Shown: positions 48,019 through 57,981 of the stretch, piece after piece
Position numbering within the stretch: position 1 is the first letter of the stretch
Layout: the number at the start of each line of letters is the position of its first letter
Origin: Gigantopelta aegis
Taxonomy: Eukaryota; Mollusca; Gastropoda; Neomphalida; Peltospiridae
Direction: 5' to 3'
DNA length: 64,000 nucleotides
NCBI RefSeq assembly: GCF_016097555.1
Contig: NC_054706.1
Location: forward strand, 48,096,160-48,160,159
Position numbers and translations under genes: made by a program
Notes under the pieces: generated by a model
The model's input: the letters and a program-made list of their open reading frames with translations, nothing else
Told to the model about the DNA's origin: nothing
The model's database searches: none

Positions 48019-51000
48019 TAATGTTGAAGTTCTTACATATCCTCAAAAATCATGTTTTAAGCAAATTATCGGTTAAATGTTATTTACAACCCTTGCTCTT
48101 GTAGCTAACTTACGCGTCACAGACAAATGATTGTCAGGTTAACTATACGTCACAGTGCAACCAATTTCGACCATGCTGTTTTTTCATTGGATGCTATGGC
48201 ATTGGTGACCTGGCCATCACCTAGGAGCAGCCAGTCGTATGTCTTGAAATTGTTTACAAACGTACATTTGTTAACAATTGTGTGTTACCAAAAATAACGA
48301 ATGGTGTTCTCACCAACAGGTGTGTAAGAAATAGCTGTTTGGCAGATCATTACGATATTGTTATCTTATCATGTGTGTCTTGTGTGCGTCTTTCTGAGTG
48401 TGTAAGGGTGTGTGTGTGTGTGCGCGCGCGCACGCTCGTGCGTGTGCATGTGTGTATAAATGTAAATGTGTGTATGCATGTACGTGCGTACAAATGTGTG
48501 TGTATATTTGCGTATGTGTCGTACTGATGCAGATGTGTGTATTAAATCTCTGTTGTTTACTGTTGTTATATCTAGTTCATATGTTTGCTTTCTCTTTCTT
48601 TTATTAAATGGGAATCTGTCCCCATAACCAGTATACAATGGTTGCAATAAAGATTGTATTGTATTGTATTATATAGTGTTGTAGTGTTGTGCTGTGTTGT
48701 GCTGTGTTGTGTTGTATTGTATTGTATGCGATAGATATAAACTGAATTGCTTATTTAATATCGCACATATACCACAGTGTATACTCTAAAAAGGACACAG
48801 TGATGAAATTTTGTAACGCACTAATCCACAATAGTCCACAGATATTTTACTATATTTACAATTTTGGAATAGATATATAAAGCCATAGTTTTGTGTGGCA
48901 ACATATCTGTTCTAATACAACATATCTGTGAAACATATTCTAATACATTCGAATGTGTCAGTTTTGAAATATAATTTGATTTGTTTTCTAGCTTACACTG
49001 ATCTGGTTATAAGAAATAAAGTTTGTTTTGTTTAACGACACTATTAGAGCATACTGATGTATTAATTATCGGCTACTGGATGTCAAACATTTGGTAATTT
49101 TAACATGTAGTCTTAGAAAGGAAACCTGCTACATTTTTCCATTAGTAGCATGGGGTCTTTGATATGCACCATCTATACACAGGATAGTACATACCACGAC
49201 CTTCGATATATCAGTCATGGTGCAGTGGGCCATTAACGGGGATTGGTGTTGGACCGACCGCGTATCAGGCGAGCGCTTTACCACCGGGCTACGCCCCCCC
49301 CCCCCCTCCCAACTAAACCTGGTTATATAACAAAACAAGCTTAGTTTTGAAACGGAAATCTTATCAACGTCTTACGTTTTTTCCCCTGCATGAAACGCAC
49401 TGCTATCAAGGTGAAGCCTTGAATAGTATTGTTGTAAAATCTGACAGGAAAAGAAAACTATTAAATATGCCAAATCAGTCATGCTCTTATCATAGATGAA
49501 CTCCATGTACATGAAATTGTGTGAAAATGCAACACAGCCCCACTGATTTAACGCAAATACGACGATTCTTAACCCACAGGTTCCCATAGTGCGAATTAAT
49601 TAATGAAAGTTAAAGTTTGTTTTGTTTAACGACACCACTAGAGCACATTGTTTTATTAATCATAGGCTATTGGATGTCAAACATTTGGTAATTTTGATAC
49701 GTAGGAAACCCGCTACATTTTTCCTAATGCAGCAAGGGATCTTTTATATGCACTTTCCCATAGCTAGGTAAGCACATACCATGGCCTTTGACCAGTTGTG
49801 GTGCATTGGTTGAAACGAGATAAAACCCAATCAGCTGAATGGATTCACCGAGATGAATGAATGAATGAATGTTTAATGACACCCCAGCATCAAAATTACA
49901 TCGGCTATTGGGTGTCAAACTATGGTAAAATTAATGAATGAATGTTTAATGACACCCCAGCACCAAAATCACATCGGCTATTGGGTGTCAAACTATGGTG
50001 AAATTAATGAATGAATGTTTAATGACCCTCCAGCACCAAAATTACATCGGCTATTGGGTGTCAAACTATGGTCAAATTAATTAACGAATGAATGTTTAAC
50101 GACACCCCAGCACGACAAATGCATCGGCTATTGGGTCCCATATTGTGAGCATACTCACTGGTGATATATAGGTCAGTGAGAGCGGTACATGGCGAACTAC
50201 TTACCTACATACTTTCGCGTTATCAATCCCAGCGTCTATCACCTCTGACGCTAGAGTGGAAGCGCACGTCCAAGCAGCCGTCGTGTTACACACACAGCTG
50301 ACCGAAGCAACCAAACCTACAGAACACAATAACTGAACATTATTCACTCCGATGACCAGAGGCCGGTATACGGACCACAGGTACCCCTCATTTCATTTCA
50401 TTTCAACTTATTTTCATGTTTATATCCAATTAAGGTTCAAGTAGGCTCTCCTGGGCACACATGGCAGTGGGTTAGTTGTTAGTTGTTGTTGGTGGTTAGT
50501 GGTTAGTGAGAAAGATCTGGAAGAGGGTGTAGTGGTCTTACACCGACCCAGCCCAGGTCCTACCAGCCTTATGTTCGATGGCTTATACACGACACCACCG
50601 AGGCCGGTACCCCTCGAACAACAACGCCGATGACGTTATGGTTATGTTCTAAAATAAAGAGTAAATAAAGGTAGGACACTTAGGGATGAAAATTACCAAG
50701 TCGATTTATGACGAAAAAACCCGAAATCGCCAAAATCCACTTAACAAAAAGTTAAAATTTGTTTTGTTAAACGACACAACTAGTGTACACTGATTTGGTA
50801 ATTTTGACATATAGGCTTAGAGAGGAAATCCGCGCCATTTTCCCATTTAAGTAGCGAGGGATCTTTAATGCAACATCCCTTAGACAGGATAGTACATACG
50901 ATGGCCGTTGATATACCAGTCGTTTTGCACTGGCTAGAACGAGAAACAGCCCAGTGGGTCCACCGTCGGGAATCGACCCCAGACCGACCGCGCACAGGCA

Positions 51001-54000
51001 AGCGCTTTATCACTGGGCTACATCACTTACCAAAAGTATCCATGGTATATTATGCGTTGGATGCATAATTGGTTGTATATTGATACATAACTACTGTAGA
51101 ATATACATACCACCAGCTATAGTATAAATCAAAGTTGGATTACAAGCTTCAGGTTGCATGGTACCAATGAAGAGAGTTCCGTGTCAAAGTTCAAGGTATA
51201 CGGAGTGAAAAACGGCCGTGTCTGTGATTGGTAGTAATATATGAACTTGATTATTGTATAAATACTATTAATAGTATTATTATTATCCATTGGTAATAAA
51301 TAAGAACACTTTTATTTGTTATGCAGTTGTTATGCAGTTGTTATGCAGTATACACCACAGATTGAAACTAATGCAGGGTACCTCCAAAAATGGAACTGCT
51401 GTTGATACGCTGCTTATATCAGTTTTATTAGTTAACTTTAACATTATCAACAATAGGAATTGGAAGGAAATGGTTTATTTAACGACGCACTGAACACATT
51501 TTATTTACGGTTATTTGGCGTCGGATATATGGATAAAGACCACACAGATATTGAAGGAGGAAACCCACTGTCGCCACTTCATGGTCTGAAGGGACATTCC
51601 TGAGTTTGCTGCAATTTTAAAGAAATTATCGACTAAACAGAGACTTGTTGAAGACTATAATTACATATCAAATATATTTTTCTGCATAAAATATTAGTGG
51701 CTGTATATTAAACGTGTTTCTGATCGTTCTAATATTTGTACTAGGTTAAATTTCATTTTATTTCCTAAAAAAGATTTTTTCGTACGTATGAAATTATTTG
51801 AAGACAAAATCCAGAAACACATTGAATATACAGACACTGATATTCCAAACAAGAAAATATATTTAATATGTAAGTTTAATCGTAGAAATATTTGATTAGT
51901 CTGAAACATCTTACAATGCAGCAAACTCGGGAATGTCCCTTTAATGTCTCTCTTTTGGGAGATTATGTCAACTCGATTATGACATACCCTGTTTTGACTC
52001 GTTCCATCGAGTGGTACTAACTAAACACCTATAAACTCCAACCATGACCCGAACTCCCGTGGTTTAAATGCATTTCTCTATACAATAATTATAGTAAACT
52101 TCGCCCCTACCCTGTGGACGAATGGGATACCAAGCATTAATGGAATTGACAAATTAGAAGAACCATATGTTGAACTTTACATATATGAAGACTTTTTGGA
52201 CATCCAATAGCCGATGATTAATAAATACATGTGCTCTAGTGGTGTCGTTAAACAAACAATTTTTTTTTTGCTCTAAGATTATATGTCAAAATTATCAAAT
52301 ATTTGACATCCAATAGCCGTTGATTAATCATCTTCATAAATCAAGGCTAATATTCGTTCCTCGTATTCAGCCTTGATACATGTAGTCAAGATTACTGATA
52401 TCCACTACTAGCGCCCTCTATTGGAAGAAAATTTGTAACACCGATTATGTCCCTTACACGATGACATCGCTGACCAATCACAGCATCGGTAACATGTGAC
52501 AATCTTGAAAGCAATATCAGTGTTCGCCCGCCAACATGGAGTTTACATAACAAGGGAATCTATAAGGAGCGTTGCGATTCGTTGCAATCAGATCTCATCG
52601 CATCCAATGAAATTTAAAGGGACATTCCTGAGTTTGCTGCAAGTTTTAAGATGTTATCGACTAACAAAGACGTTTTAACGATTGTAATTACATATCAAAT
52701 ATATTTTTTCTGGATCAAATATTATCGGCTGTATATTAAATGTGTTTAGAAATTATTGAAAGTTTGTATTCTGATGTCACCGGTAGATGTCGCTTGAAGC
52801 ACAACAATGCCTACGTCACGACAAATTTCACAGACTTGGGGTGCGTTCTTTTCACCTCTCCTGGACATGTTCCAACTGTTCTGTCCTGGTTGTATCCCCT
52901 CTCCAGATATCGTAGGACTTAGCAAAATTATTGGTTTTAAGGGCTTGTAACGTTTTGTATTGATATACTTACTTGTCTGAACTTTATTGTTACTGAAAAT
53001 GTTCACGAACTGTGAAGAAAAATCTCACAAATGAACAACAACAAATCGGATGTTGATTGCGCGAAGCGTGAACGAGAAAACAAACCGAACCAAAATGATA
53101 ACGGTTACGTGGTATACCAACGTCTGTGACATTGAAATGGAAATATCCCGTCTAAAAATAGATTAGACCTTGTCTGCTCAACGTTTTTTTCTCAAACGTG
53201 CGTCCGTTTTTCAGAAATACGAAAAATGCATTTTGTGGTATTACAAACACCAGGATTACCAGGATTACCAAAAATGCAAATGTATATTCTAAATAATAAA
53301 CGGTAAGTAAAGTGCAATTTTATTTGTGAAAAAAATGGGTTTAATAGCGAAAAACAACGCCGTAATGGTTAACAACTAGCCGTAACTAGGGTGTGTCCCT
53401 TTAATATGTAAGTTTAATCGTAGAAATAGTTTATTTTTCGGAAACATCTTACAATGCAGCAAACTCAGGAATGTCCCTTTAAGCATTTTGTGGCACGATT
53501 TCTTGACGACATGTATCAAGGCTGAATACGAGGAACGAATAGTAGCCTTGATTTATGAAGATGATGATTAATAGATCAATGTTCTATAGTGGTGTCGTTA
53601 AACAAAACAAACTTTACTTTAGCTTAGTTGGCAGAGCGCTCGCCTGGGGTGACTGGGTCGAAGGATCGATTCCGTGGTCCCATTCTCTGATTGGTTTCTT
53701 TCCCGTCTGAACCGGTGTGCCCAAAGTAAATTTTGTTTTATTTAACGACGCCACTAGAGTACATTGATTTTTTATCTTATCATCGGCTACTGGACGTCAA
53801 ACATATGGTCATTCTGATACTGTTTTTTTTAGAGGAAACCCGCTGTCGCCACATAGGCTACTCCTTTACGATAGGAAGCAAGGGATCTTTTATTTGCGCT
53901 TCCCACAGGCAGGATAGCACAAACCATGGCCTTTGTTGAACCAGTTATGGATCACTGGTCGGTGTAAGTGGTTTACACCTACCCACTGAACCTTGCGGAG

Positions 54001-56366
54001 CACTCACTCAGGGTTTGGAGTCGGTATCTGGATTAAAAATCCCATGCCTCGATTGGGATCCGAACCCAGTACTTACCAGCCTGTAGTCCGATGGCTTAAC
54101 TACTGCGCCACCGACGCCGATCGGTGTGCCCAACGACTGGTACACCGACCGGCCTCGGTGGCGCAGTGGTTAAGCCATCGGACTACAGGCAGGTAGGTAC
54201 TGGGTTCGGATCACAGTCGACTGGTATACAAAAGACCGTGATATGTGATGTCCTGTATGTATATAAAAAAATATCTTGCTGCTAATGGAAAAATGTAACA
54301 GGTTTCCTCTAGATAGTACGAAACAAAATAACTTCCGCCTAGGTCAAAGTTCGAGGTGCACCCAACTTTTGATAGAGAAGTGAACACCACAAATCCTGTT
54401 AGTGGTGATAAATCTGAGTGTGTTGGTTGTAAAAAAAAAAGTTTCATCTGGGTAAAAAAGGTACCCTGTAAAAAAAAGTACTCGAATTTTGTTCGGAACT
54501 GGAGTAGTCATGGACGTTACCCGTTATCTCAGAAATGAGCAGCTTTACGCGAGTGCGTGTCCGTCCCGAGGCCTGTCCCTGGATAGCCAGTGACTTGCTC
54601 CGGGACAGAACAAAATTAAGGGGACAATTTTGAAATTTACATCCAAAAATTAAATAGTGGGCCTTTAAAATTTTGATGCGCATCTCTAATTAATATAATT
54701 AATAAAGAAAATTCTACTCATTAAATTTGGTCGCTAGATTAGATTGGGCAATCAAAATGAAATTAGATAGATAACACGCCTGATTTTGGATGGGGGGGGG
54801 GGGGGGGAAAATGGACAGAATTTTTAAAATAGCAATTAGTAAAAGAAATTATTAGGATTAAAATTAGAAAGAAAAAAGTTACAAGCCAAAAATAAAAAGA
54901 ATTGACTGCTCGGTCGAATATTTATATAATTTGGAGCATTTTGGAAGGACAGTCCAAAAATAAATAAGAGAAAGAAGAGAGGATCGGACTATTTAATAAT
55001 ATTTTAAAAAAGAAGAAGTAATTGCGACATGAATTATTGAACGAAGGTCTAAAAGTTTTTAAAGTTCGATCTATACGTCCACGTGAGTGGCCTCGTTAAG
55101 GCCGTTAGGTTGTTACGTCGGCGAGGCTGGAGTGTCCCGGAGGTTCGGCAGCAGATGTTGGCGTCGTAAAAGGGTACTGACTACCGGTACATTCCGGTTG
55201 TCCAACTTGTTCGCAAGTATGGCCTGTCTATAGGTCTGCTCCCTCCGGTGCGTCACGACTACGGTGTGGTGAGTACCGAACATCTTGCTGTGAAGTTCGT
55301 ACTCGCTGCCGTCCTCCAGGGGTCTCCAGTCCGCGTTGAGGTAACTGCCACGGAGCTTGGTCGGGTCTGTCGTCTCCCCCTGCATGTACTGATGAAGGTG
55401 TTTCTTCAGTCCGCGCACTGCGACGGTCCACTCGGACTCTTCGGGGGGGGGGGGGGGGGGGGGGGGACTACCGGCGCTGGTCTCTCGGTCTTGGCTGGCT
55501 GGTTGGTCGGTGATGTTGCCTTCCTCTTGCCAACGGCGGCTGATCGGGCCTGTGGCGTGGCGACTGGCTGTACTGGCGAGTTCTGCCTGGCCCGCGTGAC
55601 GGTCGGCGATGGAGGGTCGTCGTGGGGTGTCTCACACACCGCGGTGTTGAGTCGATCCCTCTCGGTGGTCGACGGTTCCCGCAGGGCTGGTCTCGTCAAC
55701 TCAGGCTGGGCTGGGGGCGGCGTCGCAGAAGGGACCGCCGCCAGCTTTGCCCCCCCCCCCCCCCGTGCCGTTCCTGGCGCGCTTTTCCTCTTCCTCCATC
55801 TCCTCTTCTTCGTCGGTACGATCTCGTCACCGTACACCAAAGTCACGGAAGCCCGTGACCCAGTGTACCAGACGCGATACTCCAAAAGTTTTCCATAATT
55901 GCATAAGAGTCCCCCCAGGTGTGTGTGGGGGGGGGGGGGGGGGGGGAGGGGGGCAACTCGAGAGTACAAGGCGACACGTCTGTTCTCATCGTGAATCAGT
56001 TCGGAACCCCCCCCCCCCCCCCAGCAGCTTTACACCCAATTTTTTCGATTTCACTTTAAGGGTGAGGGGTCGTATTTATATCCGTGACGTTTATGTCGAT
56101 TGATACGCTGCAGGTAGGCGTTTACACAAAATTAATATATTACATTCAATACTATTGGCAATAACAGATTATTAATAAATCAATGTGCTCTAGTGGTGTC
56201 GTTATAACAAGCTTTCAATTTGTGTTAAGTGTGTGTGGATTAAAATTATAACAACAACAATAACAACAACAATAATAATAATAATTAAAAATGAAATGAA
56301 AGAAAGAAAGAAAACTGAATAAAACTACTTACCTAAGATAACGAACACTAACATTGTATATCTCAT
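37629..56366 (-). CDS. Small cysteine-rich, probably GPI-anchored secreted protein, copy B (complete, 4 exons)
   Basis: Gene-level entry joining exons 56333-56366, 50205-50316, 43338-43432 and 37629-37699. The lengths 34+112+95+71 give 312 bases, 103 residues plus stop. Each intron starts GT (donors GTAAGTAG, GTAAGTAG, GTAAGTA) and ends AG, and phases 1, 2 and 1 match at every junction. Residues 1-19 form a signal peptide starting [16 protein letters not shown]. Cysteines fall at 19, 21, 29, 48, 54, 60 and 81; cleavage after 19 would leave six. Possible N-glycosylation sites are N22-T-T and N78-V-S. Residues 82-103 are two glycines, a small-residue stretch and a hydrophobic end, as in GPI signals. 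I do not recognise the family and assign no function. Introns of 6.0, 6.8 and 5.6 kb are filled with repeats. Splice phases, a shared paralogue and conserved cysteines make a real gene likely; expression is unproven. Confidence 0.82.
37914..38165 (+). repeat. SINE type 2
   Basis: CACCGGCCACGGTGGTGTCG to TATACGCACGAAAATAAGTT, in intron 3 of the copy B gene. Confidence 0.8.
38573..38974 (+). repeat. SINE type 5, full length, 11-bp target duplication
   Basis: 402 bp flanked by TTCGGTATAAA (38562-38572, 38975-38985). The best reference copy of type 5 in the window. Confidence 0.88.
39011..39406 (+). mobile_element. S7 retroposon, longest copy
   Basis: 396 bp between TATTAAACGT (39001-39010) and TATTAAATGT (39407-39416). 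Starts TAGGGAGACACCACAGC and ends ATGACATGACA. Confidence 0.8.
39678..40686. other. Intron 3 of copy B, no gene seen
   Basis: No recognisable repeat or coding signal; a C-rich low-complexity stretch around 40350-40400. Confidence 0.5.
40687..40942 (-). repeat. SINE type 2
   Basis: Reverse copy, CAACTTATTTTCGTGCTTAT to CACCACCGAGGCCGG. Confidence 0.8.
41238..41552 (-). repeat. SINE type 1b
   Basis: Reverse copy, with tRNA-like head at 41500-41552. Confidence 0.75.
41580..41688 (+). repeat. SINE type 1b tail
   Basis: Ends GTGGTGTTGTGAAACAAAAC next to the tandem array that follows. Confidence 0.7.
41690..42960 (+). repeat. Tandem array of 67-bp and 70-bp units seeded by a SINE tail
   Basis: About nineteen units share CATAATGCTAATATAGTAAT and GTTTGTTTTGTTTAAC. 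One version inserts CTCTTCTTCCCATCTACG; the other keeps the SINE sequence GACACCGCTAGAGCACATTG. The array ends in a real reverse SINE (to 43200). Confidence 0.92.
42961..43202 (-). repeat. SINE type 3, right border of the tandem array
   Basis: Reverse SINE with head TACTCAACCAACTGAGCTAA at its right end. Confidence 0.7.
43220..43292. repeat. AAT/ATG trinucleotide microsatellite
   Basis: Mixed AATAAT and GATAAT units directly below exon 3 of the copy B gene. Confidence 0.9.
43338..43432 (-). CDS. Exon 3 of cysteine-rich gene, copy B
   Basis: A 95-base exon with acceptor CAG and donor GTAAGTA. It starts with the base completing the split codon from exon 2 and ends with one base of a split cysteine codon. 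It encodes two cysteines in the stretch KYITCMSNAECSND and a hydrophilic segment. A trinucleotide AAT/ATT microsatellite lies about 50 bases below its donor (43220-43292). Bases 1-74 of the window are the matching partial exon of copy A. Confidence 0.83.
43537..43872. mobile_element. M1 MITE, right end lost, copy B only
   Basis: Inserted at a TTAA that is single in copy A (176-179). The last part of the right arm and a few flanking bases are deleted. Confidence 0.8.
43873..44473. other. Intron 2 of copy B, colinear with 210-865
   Basis: Duplicated intron sequence with substitutions and small indels. No gene. Confidence 0.7.
44474..44890 (-). repeat. R400 repeat, copy 4
   Basis: Duplicate of 866-1275. 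The SINE at 1390-1708 is missing from the following copy B sequence (near 45025). Confidence 0.7.
45210..48020. other. 2.8-kb block present only in copy B
   Basis: Replaces about 125 bases of copy A (1865-1990). It contains an M2 MITE (45811-46423). The plus-strand frame at 47530-48021 ends in HAVIGCDT, reminiscent of the HAFTGCDT block in some transposon-linked invertebrate proteins; this is weak evidence. It ends in a (TA)n run (47976-48014). Confidence 0.6.
45811..46423. mobile_element. TTAA-flanked MITE, family M2
   Basis: Ends TTAAAGGGATTGGAC and CAGGTCAGTCCCTTTAA form a short terminal inverted repeat at TTAA. The interior is unlike M1. Confidence 0.65.
48262..48727 (+). repeat. 3' end of a retroposon with TTGTA tail, copy B
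   Basis: Duplicate of 8412-8856, with a longer variable tail (48655-48727). Confidence 0.5.
49020..49298 (-). repeat. SINE type 1b, copy B
   Basis: Duplicate of 9457-9733. Confidence 0.8.
49617..49855 (-). repeat. SINE fragment, copy B
   Basis: Duplicate of 10087-10335. Confidence 0.7.
49856..50140 (-). repeat. S6 short repeat, four tandem units
   Basis: Four units of about 70 bases versus two in copy A. The extra units arose after the duplication or were lost in A. Confidence 0.8.
50205..50316 (-). CDS. Exon 2 of cysteine-rich gene, copy B
   Basis: A 112-base exon between an acceptor (TAG at 50317-50319, minus strand) and a GTAAGTAG donor. It is open in the frame set by exon 1. It encodes the end of the signal peptide and four cysteines in a threonine- and alanine-rich context, and ends in phase 2. 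The copy A counterpart (11504-11615) has identical length and splice sites but 15 base differences, 14 of which change residues. Confidence 0.85.
50391..50605 (-). repeat. SINE type 2, copy B
   Basis: Duplicate of 11687-11982 with an internal deletion; flanked by the same target repeat (GGTACCCCTC). Confidence 0.8.
50757..51027 (-). repeat. SINE type 1b, copy B
   Basis: Duplicate of 12131-12431 with a small deletion. Confidence 0.75.
51463..51586 (-). repeat. SINE type 1a, remnant in copy B
   Basis: First part of the SINE at 12994-13323; cut at the start of the next MITE. Confidence 0.75.
51587..51944. mobile_element. M1 MITE, copy B
   Basis: Left end AAGGGACATTCC without TTAA, right end CCCTTTAA. 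About 30 bases of the right centre are deleted. Confidence 0.8.
52329..53564. mobile_element. DNA transposon with 56-bp terminal inverted repeats
   Basis: Ends beginning TCATCTTCATAAATCAAGGC match over 56 bases with one mismatch (52328-52383 and 53509-53564). They are flanked by an 8-bp TGATTAAT (52321-52328, 53565-53572) and sit inside a SINE tail. An M1 MITE (52614-53482) lies inside. I see no transposase, so this copy is non-autonomous. Class is open; an 8-bp duplication fits hAT. Confidence 0.8.
52614..53482. mobile_element. M1 MITE with foreign central segment
   Basis: Normal arms at 52614-52748 and 53399-53482, but about 650 bases of unrelated sequence replace the centre. Some of it (52750-52925) has a short plus-strand frame without known relatives. 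Confidence 0.75.
53724..54121 (-). repeat. SINE type 5, nested, 11-bp target duplication
   Basis: 398 bp between CGGTGTGCCCA (53713-53723) and its copy (54122-54132). Confidence 0.85.
54143..54224 (+). repeat. SINE type 5 head fragment, nested
   Basis: Only the tRNA-like head, CCGGCCTCGGTGGCGCAGTG to CTGGGTTCGGATCAC, flanked by GACTGGTA-type repeats. Confidence 0.7.
54326..54548 (+). repeat. R400 repeat, copy 5, left part
   Basis: Continues at 56023-56125. The insertion at 54549-56022 splits it. Confidence 0.7.
54549..56022 (-). mobile_element. Unclassified 1.5-kb mobile element with an unknown protein domain
   Basis: Flanked by the 11-bp repeat AGCAGCTTTAC (54538-54548 and 56023-56033). 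The matching place in copy A (near 15795) is uninterrupted. On the minus strand it starts with a G run, encodes a proline-rich protein plus an unknown domain (55113-55969), and ends with an AT-rich 3' region (54604-55080) and a GTCCCGAGG...CCGGGAC hairpin. The AT-rich part recurs at 62345-62865, so this is a multi-copy family. No known transposase, RT or tail motif was recognised. Confidence 0.78.
55113..55969 (-). CDS. Proline-rich protein with unknown domain, in the mobile element (frame broken at a poly-C run)
   Basis: The first frame (55969-55406) has a basic patch (PTKKRRWRKRKSAPG), a low-complexity Pro/Thr-rich stretch, the block GKRKATSPTNQPAKTE and a polyproline run from a C homopolymer. 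The second frame (55418-55113 and a little upstream) carries the domain: LHQYMQGETTDPTKLRG, DGSEYELH, VVVTHRREQTYRQAIL. The two frames meet at the homopolymer (55443-55467), so one base more or less would join or separate them. Close relatives lie at 62873-63375 and 63382-64000. The basic patch suggests nucleic-acid binding or nuclear location (inference). I do not recognise the domain. Confidence 0.65.
56333..56366 (-). CDS. Exon 1 (coding part) of cysteine-rich gene, copy B
   Basis: Thirty-four coding bases from the ATG at 56366-56364 to the donor whose intron starts at 56332 (GTAAGTAG). It encodes [11 protein letters not shown] and leaves one base (G), so intron 1 is phase 1. The hydrophobic stretch joins the first residues of exon 2 to complete a signal peptide. 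The matching exon of copy A at 16498-16531 differs at two positions, one of them silent. Confidence 0.82.
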
Positions 56367-56662
56367 ATTTGGCGATATTTGAAAGATATGTAATTTATAC
56401 GACTCAACCAGAAGAAAACTACAGCCAGAATGAAACACCTATTGTAAAATAACATGTTATACTATAATTGTACGACGTATTATAGGCGGTGCCTGTTTCC
56501 GAGGTAAACTAAATAGCGTGTCGTGTAATATAATGGCTCAGTTTGTAACTGAATACCCTGTACATGATTTGTGAGACTGTTCAAGCGTAAGGTGCCCCGA
56601 ACTAGCTCACTGGCTAACAAGATAATACATGTACTAGACTATTTTTTGTTAGTTTATTTTTG

Positions 56663-56962
56663 TTTAACGTCACCACTAGAGCACATTGATTTATAAATCA
56701 TCGTCTACTGGATGTCAAACATTTGGTAATTTTGACGTATAGTTTTATAGAGAGGAAACCCGCTACATTCTTCCATTAGTAACAAGGGATCTTTTATATG
56801 CACCATCCCACAGACAGGATAGCACATACCACGGCCATTGATATACCAGTCGTGGTGCACTGGCTTGAACGAGAAATAGATCATTGGGCCCACCGACGGG
56901 GATCGATCCCACACCGACCACGCATCAAGTGAGCACTTTACCACTGGGCTACGTCCCGCCCC
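56663..56962 (-). repeat. SINE type 1b, upstream of exon 1, copy B
   Basis: Duplicate of 16818-17108. Confidence 0.75.
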
Positions 56963-57162
56963 TTGTACTGGACAATGCCTTTCCAACGATAAAAAAAAAT
57001 GACGGTGTCTATCCCATGCTTTGGGTATTGTCATTTCAATAAATACAAAATATGAATTACTGAAGAATTCTGGAGAAAGTGAGGGAGTTAAAATACTGAA
57101 TATATATGTATCAGGGTATATTTCCATTTTATATGTAAAACCTTATTTTTTTTTTTTTTTTT

Positions 57163-57196
<34 letters not shown>

Positions 57197-57539
57197 GGGA
57201 GTATATGTGAATAAGCTTACAGTATGTTTACTGTCGATGCTAGGGATAGTTTTAAGAAAATGAGACACTAAAGCTTTTTAATAGGGTGGATTTTACAGGT
57301 ACATGGCCATTATTCAACAATAGTACTTTTTCTTTAATATGTTATATTACATTACATATTTGTTGGCTAATGTATATTTCAGCTAAGTATACACCTTCTG
57401 ATATAGACATTAACAATGTGATGGATTAATCCTTTATCTAACTGATCAGGATGTATATCCAATTTGCATGTAATTTGGGGTTGTGTTTCGAGGTGTAGGG
57501 GTTTTTTTTTGGGTGGTGGGGGGTGGGTGTATGTATATA

Positions 57540-57604
57540 TGTTTGACATCCAATAGCCGATGATTTATAAATCAATGTGCTCTAGAGACGTCGTTAAACA
57601 AAAC
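57540..57604 (+). repeat. SINE tail, copy B
   Basis: TTTGACATCCAATAGCCGAT to CGTCGTTAAACAAAACAAAT; remnant of the SINE at 17846-18147. Confidence 0.7.
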
Positions 57605-57981
57605 AAATTTTAACTTTTACTGCTGAGTGAATATTTTACTAAAAGTTTTCAATTGCGAGTGTTATATATAATATCATTCATTTCTTGCGCATGTTCGTCA
57701 AATAAACCATTCTTGTATAGCAGGAAAAAACCCACAACATTATTTGTGTTCGCATAGTGTTTTTGTTCATTCGCCCCAAGTCCGTAGTTCAATTCTTGTA
57801 TATCAAGTTCCCTATTGTGGGAAGGGTCTGTGCAGATACATAATAGTGTTTATCAGAAACTTGATTTCCATTGGGAACAGATCAACAGGTGACACATGGG
57901 CGTACATAGGATTTTGAAAAGGGGAGTTGCAAAATAGATTGCAGAGATATTGGGCATATATTTCTATGTTGAGTAAATATA

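Larger units (their letters stand above)
53620..54305 (+). repeat. SINE type 3 broken by two type 5 SINEs
   Basis: Pieces at 53620-53723, 54122-54140 and 54224-54305 form one type 3 SINE. It matches 15303-15509 of copy A, which is uninterrupted. Confidence 0.8.

Noticed and set aside
55248..55898. 216-codon plus-strand frame
   Set aside because: It is antisense to the proline-rich frame of the mobile element; the minus reading has conserved relatives at 63 kb and this one does not.
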